64,000 bases of DNA from Maea johnstoni (Eukaryota > Annelida > Polychaeta > Spionida > Magelonidae): contig OZ012687.1 of the NCBI GenBank assembly GCA_963942565.1, positions 2,633,848 to 2,697,847 on the forward strand, given 5' to 3'. The position numbers and the translations under genes were made by a program. The first letter of the stretch is position 1, and each line of letters begins with the position of its first letter. Shown here piece by piece: positions 40,226-50,400 of this stretch. Under the pieces are notes generated by a model. It saw only the letters and a list, made by a program, of their open reading frames with translations. It was not told the DNA's origin and searched no databases.

Positions 40226-40656
40226 TAGAGCTGCACTCACCACTCACGAACTCGAGTGGCTCGAGCATTAGAGCAGCTCGAGCTCAAGTCGTCAACTCGC
40301 AAACTCATCTATGTTTGGAACACAGAACATCTAACACTAACTTTCTTATTACTGCTTATAACTGTCATGTTTTTTTTACAATACCCAATGCACAAAGGCT
40401 GTGTTGAGCGTTATACTGATCTTTGTACCCCTCTATAGAAAGCAATATGTAAATATAGATTTGTATTCTTCTATGCAGGCACATTTTAGAATGAAATAAC
40501 CGTGTAAATGTTAGCAACTCTCCATCAGTAAGTATTTCTTTCTTAATTGGTGGGCTGAATAATGAATATTTATTTCAAAAACCACGCATCCACGAGCTCA
40601 TGAGTCAAAATGGTGGTGAGCTCATGAGTTGATCTTCCTCTGTGAGTGCAGCTCTA
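40226..40656. mobile_element. Non-autonomous hAT-type DNA transposon with perfect 8-bp target duplication
   Basis: A 431-bp element with inverted ends TAGAGCTGCACTCAC / GTGAGTGCAGCTCTA is flanked by the 8-bp direct repeat ATTTGTAT at 40218-40225 and 40657-40664. An 8-bp duplication and TAG-type ends are hallmarks of hAT elements. No transposase frame. It lies just past the SPDL1 stop and contains the nearest candidate SPDL1 polyadenylation signal. Confidence 0.8.
40569..40574 (-). terminator. SPDL1: Candidate SPDL1 polyadenylation signal (AATAAA on minus)
   Basis: AATAAA on the minus strand, about 460 bp past the SPDL1 stop and inside the hAT-type element at 40226-40656. I saw no closer canonical signal, but variant signals were not exhaustively checked. 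Confidence 0.3.
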
Positions 40657-40693
40657 ATTTGTATTAGCATAATTCAATAATGCAGTGACTTAA

Positions 40694-40871
40694 TACCTGA
40701 CAATATTAATGTAACCATATAGGCTTATTTTGGAAAAAGCTTTGAAGGAGAAATGTTAATCAGAACACTACCAACAACAACCTTTTGAATACTTTGCTAA
40801 ATCATTCTCATTATCATAAGTATCTTAGATCCAGAAGGCAATTTCCAGAGGACCTCCTAAATGTGAATGAG
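40694..40871. mobile_element. TTAA-type miniature DNA transposon (piggyBac-like), diverged
   Basis: About 178 bp flanked by TTAA at 40690-40693 and 40872-40875. An internal block around GGAGAAATGTTAATCA is shared with the copy at 8248-8400. It probably lies in the SPDL1 3' UTR. Confidence 0.5.
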
Positions 40872-41030
40872 TTAAAGCAATGGCCATTGATGTTAAGATA
40901 TGTTAGGTCGTACCTTTCATTGACATTGCCCCACTGGATGTATTAATTACGATAAGTGGCCTATTGGAAATGCATGCTTTTAGTAAGATGTCCGTGTTGA
41001 AACGCAAAAGAGAAGGTCTATATCACACCC

Positions 41031-41467
41031 CTACTGTTGTTTACACTCTCCGGGGGCCTCTCCAGCTTTCGGAACCTTCACCACTTTATGGCACTTCTGA
41101 CGACCTTGTGGTTTGATCTTTTGACCTTGAGCCTCCTTTTTGACCCCAACAGGAACATTCTCTCCTTCCTCCTCCTTTTTTTGAGGAGACGCCTCCTCCT
41201 CCCCTTCACTCTCGATAAATTTCACCTTTTTCTTGGATTGTAAAGACGCCAACTCGCATTTCGCTTGTGGCAGCGGTTTCTTCGATTGCACAACACACTT
41301 TGCCGTGAGAGGAATACGAGATTCCTCTAGTAGCACGTTGGAAATAGGAAGTTCAACATTCTTGACTGCATCCTTTGTTTTTTCCTTTTCTTCCTCCTCG
41401 TTCTTTTTGGGGATGGGGATCACTTCCAAATGCTTGGTCCTCACTCGCTTATTGGCATTCATTTTAT
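41031..41467 (-). CDS. SPDL1: SPDL1 last exon: disordered tail with CaaX box
   Basis: A 437-nt exon after TTCTTCAG on the minus strand. The G ending the previous exon completes an Asp codon (YEPG-DKMNANKR). The tail is basic and acidic in turn (KHLEVIPIPKK, ESEGEEEASPQKKEEEGE), includes a CDK-type SPQK site, and ends GEAPGECKQQ then TAG at 41031-41033. Cys-Lys-Gln-Gln is a CaaX-type signal, and terminal Gln favours farnesyl transferase, as in human Spindly. The methionine at 41462 is internal, not a start. Confidence 0.95.
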
Positions 41468-44400
41468 CTGAAGAAAAAGAAGTGAATTTTGTGAGACAAG
41501 GCCTTACAAGCAGGGCCTACATAATTCGGGCACCTACACATGTAGAGATATTTATGAGAAGTGAAGCCCAAGGTTTGGCCTATTTGTATATGGAGAACAG
41601 CCCTGGTCTGATACCTTCAACATAAATCACCAATTAACCAATTACAGTACTAAGTGAAAATATATGTAGGGTCGCATAGCGGTACTCAGGTACCAAGATT
41701 CGTTTGAAAAAAGACCGGTATTTAACCGTTTCATTGAGAATGAGTGCTAAAAGGCACAATTTTGTTTATGATAACAAGCCTTTATTTCTGTATATAGAAG
41801 TTGTAACATCGGCATTGGTGGCGCTAATTTGTTTTAGTTAACTTTGTCAATGTTTGTTGGTTCTCTTTCTCAATTCTCTAACTACTATGTTGATTCTTGA
41901 GTCTTAAATCATAGAGAATTGAGGAATAGAACCACACATTTTAGCAATTAAAACTTGTAACAAAGCTGTGAAAAAAGTACCATTTTACTGTTGATGATAC
42001 CGATACTACTGGTATTGTTTCTCCAGTATCAGTATCGTACCGTTCTGTATTAAAGGAATGCAACCCTAAACACATGAAAAGATATTGCTAGCCTAACAGA
42101 TACTACAACCTTCAGTCAAATACATGTAGTTCTAAAGACTGCATTGCATTGTTATTAAAATATTTCTATAGGAGTCAGACCCTGAGCAGTGTGCTTAACA
42201 TTCCTTTATGAAATATTTTTCAAATGTGATAGATGCAAATGGTTCATTAATAATAGGAAAGATATCTAGAAATCTAACATGCACACATATTTAGCATCCT
42301 AACAGAACTACTTTCTCTACTATGGATCTAATTGAAGGCAGTGGTCAAGAGGGGGGCGGGGGGTAGAGTGATGTCTACTTCAAAAATATGCTGATCACCT
42401 TTTCTACATGCGAGTCCACCCAATCTAAAGCTGCCTCCAATATATAACTCACTACAAAATATAAATAATTAGAGCTTGACATTAGAGGAAAGGAAAACTC
42501 AGGAAAACTCATTTTTTAATTTTATAAGGCCAGTCCAATTTATTTACTTGTCTTACGAGCTCCGGCGCCAGGAAATGGGCCATTTTGAAATAAAAAAAAA
42601 GTTGAAAAATGTTTTTTTTTTTATTATTATTATTCTTTTATGCGTCTGCCGACTCAGGCTAGCATCAAGATGTTTCAATCACCCCAGTCTTGACAAAGGC
42701 TTATGTCTCACTAGCCTCTGAAGTCAGAGAATGAGTGCCACTTAAACTATCGTAAAACTCCCATTTAAATACTTCTCCAGAGGAGCACATGGTGACGGAC
42801 ATTGTTATGCGCGTTCAATTTCAAAGACAGGCCAGGGAACAGGCCGGCCTATTACCGGCAGGCAGTTAATGGTTTTCACGCATAATAGGCATATCCGGTA
42901 CAAAGAGGAATGTCAAACAAACGCACATCTTTAAGCACATCTTTACGATATCTTTACGAGTGATTGCCGGTGCTGTCAAGTGTCTTCATGATGGGAGTAG
43001 GTCTGGACCAGACTGTCTCGTACTTGACCACTCATTTAATAGAGCTTAAACAACACATAGGGCTGGCACTTGACCTGTGACATAAAGAGTACTCAAGTGC
43101 CAGCAGGCCTCAACGCTAACTCAAAATGATACTGGCCTGGCTGTAGGACCAGTAACACCTAGCATCTACTGGTTCTGCAAAATTTTTACTGGTCCTACCT
43201 TTTTTCTTTAACATTACAAGAAAGAGCATTGCATAAGATTCACCACAACACTTATCTTTACAAATTGTATCTTCATTTATTTCAAAAACAATTGGGGACA
43301 TTCTCAGGGGGAAACTTTTTAACAAGAATGTCTCCAAATGTTTACTGGCCCTGTAGGACCAGTTGAGGTCTTTTTTTACTGGCCCGAAGCTGTTTTTGGG
43401 AATTTTTACTGGCCTGGGGCCATAGGTTCACCCTAATAGTGTCCAGCCCTGGCCAGTCAAAAGACAAGTTTCTTGTAAAGGCTGCTTGTCAAATGTATGT
43501 CTGGTGTATTTAAAGGTTACTACCAGTTAAGCTGGTAATTTTTCATTTTTTGTCAGTCAAAATTACCACATTTCTAGCAACTACCAGTTAACACAAAATG
43601 TATACAGATGTCTGTATGGGGCCTTGCAAATGCTTTTGTGATCCAAGGAGGTGCCTGGAGGACTGTCCCTATTTTGATCTGAGAGGTGTATTTCCCCAAC
43701 AGAAAACTATTAGAACTTATCTTAGATTCTTTATCCAGGAAGTCCAGTGTTTTATCAGAAATGAACTGATAGGAAGTTCTTCATTCATACATGTGTATGT
43801 CAGTGCACCTTGTGTAAATGCACTTATAATAAAATATATAATTATAGAGGGAGCCCCACTTAGATCTTGACGTTTTAATGTAGAGTAATTCTGTCATTTT
43901 TATTGCATTTATATTCATTCACTTATCAATACATAGTAGTAACATCAAGTCATAGAACTTTGCCTTTAGATATGAAAATTAGAATACTTCGAAAAAGGAT
44001 CAATATCCCTGTAGCCTGAAGGGTGGGAGATATACATCCTCGAATCTGAGGCCACATCATTGATAAATGCTTGTATTTGATTGAATCACCCTCATGAAAT
44101 AAATGGTATTATAATAATTGTTATAATTCCTCATTTGTGTTTCAAATGTTTCTGCAATTATATTTTTCTTGGAGATAATACCAAAATATGTGTTTTTGGG
44201 TGGGACAGGCATGAATAGTACATAATAGGCTGCAAGTTGTTGAGTGAACTCAGGTACAGCTTGATTGATTTATTTTTTTGGTAGAATTCAAAGTATTTTG
44301 CTTATTTTAAATGCACTCTAAACAACATATATTTATGTGTACCCTAGGGTCATGCCCCTTTTTATTTGTAATTAGTCTAAGTGTTCTTATTTGTTAGTAT

Positions 44401-47400
44401 GCTGTACTATTAATTCTTTATAGTTGAAACTTTGAATACAACTGGGTGGGCTATTGTGTTCTATACTATGGTAGTCATAGATTGAAAATATAAACATGTG
44501 AAATAAACTGGTGATTATATTTGCATTCTATTTGATTTTTTCATGGCAATGAATCATGACAATGAGTCAGGGCTCAGCACTAGCACTAGCCCCTGGCTGG
44601 TGAAAGTCCCAAAAACCTAGACGAGGGCTATACTAGTCCATGAATCCATTGCTAAACTGGCTGTTCATATCTTAAACCATTTGGGATAGGGCTATTTGAA
44701 GGTAAGATGGGTTAACTTGTATAACTTATGATGATGATGAATAACTATGAGTTGGTATTCATGAATCTCGGTGCATTATTTGAAAGTTTTTAATTTATTT
44801 CATTCAAAATACTTGGTTCTTGCAATGCATATTTTTAAAACTTGCACTTTTTTTTTTTTTTTTTTTGGAGTCTGACAGAAAATTTCTCAACCACTTACGT
44901 CCGTAAGACACCAAAGTCGACTTTTTTTTTTTTTTTTTTGGAGTCTGACAGGATTTTTTTTTCCAAAAAAGCTCGTAAGACAAGTAATTAAATTGGAGTG
45001 GCCTAAGGGGTTATATATATTTTGGATATAGGTGTCCTCCAACTTTTGGTAATCCCATGATGATTCAGTTTTTGATACACATTATGGGTATATAATCATA
45101 ATTTATTTCTGCCCATTTTTTTTTTCTTACATTAAATACATACTTTGTGTGCAAAAATATAATAATATCTGAAAAGATGGTGAGACTCAGAGTATTGATA
45201 TTCATAATGCTTTCATTCATATAGGATCTTCTACTTCACACCCAATCAGTATATCATTCATATATTAATGTTTAAAAAGAACCAAGATACAGACAGAACT
45301 TCTCAAAATGGTGTTTATTGAAGAGTTTTGTATTTCCCATAAGTGTTCAATGTAAGCAGGTTTCAATCTACTGAATTTTGGTAGCACTGTACTGGATGTT
45401 AGTGCCACATACTCCAGAGACTCACCAGGTTCGTATTTGATTCTGAGCCTCGCTACTAGCACTATACTGGATGTTAGTACCACAGACACTAGAAACTCAC
45501 CAGGCCCGTATTTGATTCTGAGCCTATGCTAGTAGCACTATACTGGATGTTAGTATCACAGACACTAGAGACTCACCAGGTTCGTATCTGATTCTGAGCC
45601 TCGCTACTAGCACTATACTGGATGTTAGTACCACAGACACTAGAAACTCACCAGGCCCGTATTTGATTCTGAGCCTATGCTAGTAGCACTATACTGGATA
45701 TTAGTACCACACACTCCGGACACTCACCAAGTAGCACTGTAGTGGATGTTAGTACCATATACTCTAGACACTCACCAGGTTCATATTTGATTCTGAGCTC
45801 CTCTATCTTGAGTGCCATCTTCATGGTTTTGCTCTGGAGCTCGGCCACCAACGTCTCACTCTGGTAAAGCTGCCTCTCCGTCTCCTGGACGCGATCGTTC
45901 TCCGCCATACGCATCATCCTCTCACTCTGAAGCTCCTTCTTAACCTTCTCCATATCCTTCCTAAAAGTACAAGAACAAGACTCTTACCCAAGAGTTGGAA
46001 ACAGGAATTCAAAACTTAGGATTTATGAAATTTGGGGGGGTCAAGATCGGTTACCTGATTTACAAGAATAATCATACCAACCCTATATTGTCATAGCAAG
46101 AAAGGTTTGCTTCTTTATATCATTTAATGTACCTATTGTATTGTGAATGAAACTTTTGAAATATTTCCTTGGACCCAACAAATACAGAAAATATGACAAA
46201 ATACAACTGGGAGTCATTCTGTCCAAATGAATGAATGAGGGTTTAAAGGCACATTGGCACATAAAGGCCATTTAGTGCCATAGAAAATTACCAAAAAGTG
46301 GTCCTTTGCCATTGATAAAGAACAATGACAAAGCATAATTCATAACTCTAAGTGAAAGAAGACTAAGAGGGTGAGTAAGAGCAGAGCCTTCAGATCCAAA
46401 AAGAACGAAGGGATCTTTTTAATGCATGGTATCCATAGACAGATCCACACATCCCTACTTTAGTGTTTGGGAGTCAGAATGACTCCCTGACCTCTAGCTG
46501 GGTAAGTCCTCAAGACACAGAGGTACATATGGACAATGGGGACAGAGAAGAGTATCTCCAGCTTTGCTGTAATACCAATCACACAATGGAATCATCAGTA
46601 TCCACCCAGCGCCATCTTGTGGTATACAAATAAATCCAGGTTGATATCAGGCCGTACCTCAGTTTCAAACAGGATGCAACAAATTATAACCAATGAGGAA
46701 AAGGAAGGCTAGAAGGAACTAGTTTTTACGTCACTTTCAACAGCTTAGGTCACATTGTAATGAGATAGAAACCGGGAACCGTGAATAAATCCCCTTCTCT
46801 TTATGACTGGTTCCGAAGGAGTCTTTCAGTTTGCAGTTCTAAGCACCATAGACAGCCCTCAAAAACGCCATACACCTAGATATACAGCGAGCAGGCCACC
46901 CCGCTTATGGGGATCCAGCGGAGACTGGAACCTGCAAACTCACACTTAGAAGCCAGGCATCATAACAAATAGACCGCCGCAGATCACTGAGGAAAAGGAA
47001 AAAAAGAACATATATCTTAGAATGACTATTCTCCTACTGTTTCCTTGTTTTGCTGCATATTCCTGATTATCAAAGTGTAACGATGCCAAATCCTAGAGAT
47101 TTCCTAATGTGCTACTCACTGTTTTGACTTGAGGAGCTCCTTGACGTAGTCAGCATAGTTCTTGTCCACCTGGCTGTTGAAGGCCGCCTGAATCTCAAAC
47201 ATTTGCTCCTCAGAGAACTTCTGAAGAAAAACAATAAAATACTGTGTATCAATATTCACAGAATAAAACATTATGTGAGCAAATACATTAATCTCTCCAT
47301 TTATTCTCATCTTTAATTAAGTATTTTTTTATGAGGATTAAGAGTTCAAATAAGAGGACATCCTCATATAAATTGGGGCCTAATGCAAAAGCTTGCCCAC

Positions 47401-50400
47401 CTGCCCTCGCAAGGTAAAATAGTAGACGAATGGTACTAAAACTAGATATTGTTTGCCTTACGAAGTAGATATACATGCTGGACATAATGTTACAGCAATT
47501 CCACTAAAAGTGGTCCCTTTAGATATCAATCAGGTTTAGTGCAACTGCAATTTAGTTTCCATGAATTAAGTGTCGATGCGACTTTGTGACAGACCTGTTG
47601 TTTTTCGTGAGAGTTGATTTGGTCGGTGAGCGTGTGGATCTCTCCGCGGGCCTGGGCTAGCTGCTGCTCCAGATGCTGGACGTGGTCCTTGTCCGCGTGA
47701 CCACTCGCCATGTGCAACAGACTCGACATCTGAACCTGATGAAAACAACAAAATAACAATATAGTTAGTGTTCAAAAATAAGATTGTTTTAGAGGCTTTT
47801 GCTATAAACAATAGTTAAGGGCCCATGATGTTGAAAACATCAAACTGGCTGACTACCAGATAAATTCTTGATATTCAACAGGAGCTGAAATCCACAAAAA
47901 ATTTAAATGTTTCTTTTCAAAGTGTTCTGTGAAATACACATATATTTTTAAAAATATTTTCAGGAAACTGATTAAAAGTAATTCCCAAGTCCTTTGACGT
48001 TACTGATAGGAATAAAGATTGATAATATGCCTATAGAATTTAAGCAATGGGTTTTAGCCTAATTGGCAGTGACGTACCTTGAGCCTGTGCAGCTGTTGCT
48101 GGGTTATTTCATGCCTGGTCTTCAGCGCCTGATGTTCCCCTTTCATCGTGATCAGTTTCTTCTCTGCATCCACACGCCGATCTTCAACCTACAAACACAA
48201 CAAAACCACAATAAACATTTCCAGCAAGAAAAACATTATCTCATTCATGCTTATAGCAACCCATGAACTGAATATTTTGATAAAATCTCCCTAAACCTAT
48301 CTTTCAAAAATTACTACATTAGGATTTAACTTTACACATTTTAGGTGGGAAAAGACAGTTGATTTAGAAATGAAGAAAATTTAAAGCTTATCACTTATGA
48401 CTGATAGTGCAATTAGCACAATTTATTTTTTAATGGGCAACAAATGCTCCATAACTTTCCATGAGTTTCTAATGAAAATTCCAAACAAAGATAAAGCAAC
48501 TGACCACATCAACTTTTTTGTTATCCAATCATTGAAATATCTCATAGATAAAGATGAGCCCTTTCTTAGTACCAGGTGGACATCCAGAATAAAGAATCTT
48601 AGTAGAAGATCCTTTCGTAGATAGCGTTTATGCAATTATAACCAATAAACATCCCAAAAGTAAACATTATGCAAAAAAATATATTATAAATAAAACAACT
48701 GAAGCAATTCTTACTGGTTCATATTGGATACAACTAAGTATCAACACAGGTAATACATTGTCAATTACCTCACTGAAAAGAGAGTTCCCCTTGGACTTGA
48801 AATCTGAGTTCTCCATTAAAGCATGGTCTAACTCCACGCGTAGGTCCAGCACCTCCTCTCTGCATTTCTGGAACAAAAAGAAGGGACAAATCATGTTACA
48901 CAGTATTATCTTCCAATCATTAGCTTAGCACTCTAACTCAAGGATAAAAAAGATAATATTTTAGGGGCTTCTGCCACCAAAAAAAGCTAAGGGTCATTAA
49001 TATACTGATGTAGGGGCCCAGCAAATTGACTACTAGATATATTCTTGGTATTTATCAAAAGCTAAAACCTCCAGTTTTTATTGATTTCGTATTCAGTGCA
49101 CTATGAAATAACAACATGTTTTAGTATAATTCTAAGAAAAGTGACTATGAAATATTTCTGGGCTTTTGAATACTAGTACATGAATTTCACTAACCCCAAA
49201 TTTGTCACATAGGTATTATATTTACTCAAAAAAGTAATGCAACAGTTACTCACAGTTAGGGCTGCATACCGCTAAGGGTGAAGCGGTACAGTACCATAAC
49301 AAGTATCGTCGAAACGATAGGGTATTTTATAGGTACTGCTATCGATATCTTGAACTACGCTAAGTACACACTTAGCGTAGTTCCTGACATAACTCTAAAA
49401 CGTAATTGTTGTCTGTCAGGTATTTCAATTACATCATGTGAAAACTGAACAGTTGTACTTACTTTAACTTGAGTAGATCCACATCCTGCTCATTCTTGCT
49501 TAAAGGTACGATATAGCGGCGAAGCTAGTACCATCGCCGCTACCATTAGTGTTGTGATTCTTATCGCTACCACGTAGTGGCGCTGTATATCACTATAGCA
49601 GTGCCACTACGCAGTAACAAAAAGAATCACAACACTAATGGCAGCGGCGATGGTACTAGTTTCGCCGCCATATTGTACCTTCCAAGTTAACAAGTAGCAG
49701 CCGTAAGTATAACTTTTTATTGAATTACTTTGTAGTATTGAATGTTTGACAGGGGTTTGTGTTTTGCAAAATACCGATAAGCATAGCGTTAAAAATTGAA
49801 ACGAGTATGCACCGGTATTTTGGGAGACGGTATTCAGTACGGTGCTGGTACCGGTGTACAGCCCTACTCACAGTACAGTTTTACCCTGAAAGACCACTAG
49901 ACAAAGCCTGTCACAGTCAGACTTACCTCGAGAGCGTTGTAATAGGACGTTGCCTGTCGCTGTTCCTCCTCAGTTTCCTGTTCTTTGCGAGCGAGCTGCT
50001 CCTGCAGCGTGTGAACCATCAGCTTCAGGTGCCCCAGCTCACTTCTCACATCACACAGTTCCCTGTTCAGGGTGGACTACAAATATACAGAAGACAATAT
50101 CATTAGTGAACTGTTATGCTGTATGTCCTTACGAGTGAGTTATTTATGTAGGTTATCTATTACAAGATTCAGGTTCCCTATCTCACTTTTAAATCACAGA
50201 GCTCTCTACTTATGGACTACAAATAAACACAGGAGGCGTTTTATTTATGATCTTTTATACAGCATTCCAATATACCTATATACATTTTTTAAGCAGATTT
50301 TTGAAAAAATAATGCAATTTATGTCATGAAATTGTTTTGTAGCAATTTCTTTTCAGATATGGCAGTGGTGTCTGGTAAATTGTGATAAATTATTTTAAAT

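Larger units (their letters stand above)
37276..40568. other. Intergenic space between convergent LRIG and SPDL1
   Basis: No coding sequence recognised. It holds an interspersed repeat (37340-37475), an inverted-repeat element (37502-38191), two CTCF-like words (38884 and 38943), a 56-bp tandem duplication (39545-39654) and most of a hAT-type element (40226-40656). Confidence 0.65.
41468..45775 (-). other. SPDL1 intron, 4.3 kb
   Basis: It contains a hAT-type element (41667-42068), two members of a poly-A-tailed repeat family (42519-42620 and 44848-45015) and the donor-bearing minisatellite (45381-45775). A possible further hAT-like remnant lies about 43034-43450. No other gene seen. Confidence 0.7.
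45961..47119 (-). other. SPDL1 intron, 1.2 kb
   Basis: It includes an interspersed repeat at 46715-46865 shared with 37340-37475 and a CTCF-like site at 46607-46622. The rest is AT-rich with no other gene. Confidence 0.7.
48868..49926 (-). other. SPDL1 intron mostly occupied by mobile elements
   Basis: It holds an interspersed repeat (48964-49190) and a hAT-type element (49257-49866) with a foldback element nested in it. Only about 60 bp separate the hAT element from the donor at 49926. Confidence 0.7.

Noticed and set aside
41031-41462. Independent small gene starting at the methionine at 41462
   Set aside because: The frame is the last SPDL1 exon: an acceptor lies five bases upstream and the codon phase joins exactly to KYEPG.
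43034-43450. Possible further hAT-like element (GGGCTGGCACT ... AGTGTCCAGCCC)
   Set aside because: The ends are inverted and plausible, but I could not find a matching target duplication; left as a possible remnant.
43598-43870. 90-codon plus-strand frame with many cysteines at its start
   Set aside because: It lies in an SPDL1 intron next to transposon-like sequence, with no domain recognised and no clear promoter or splice sites.
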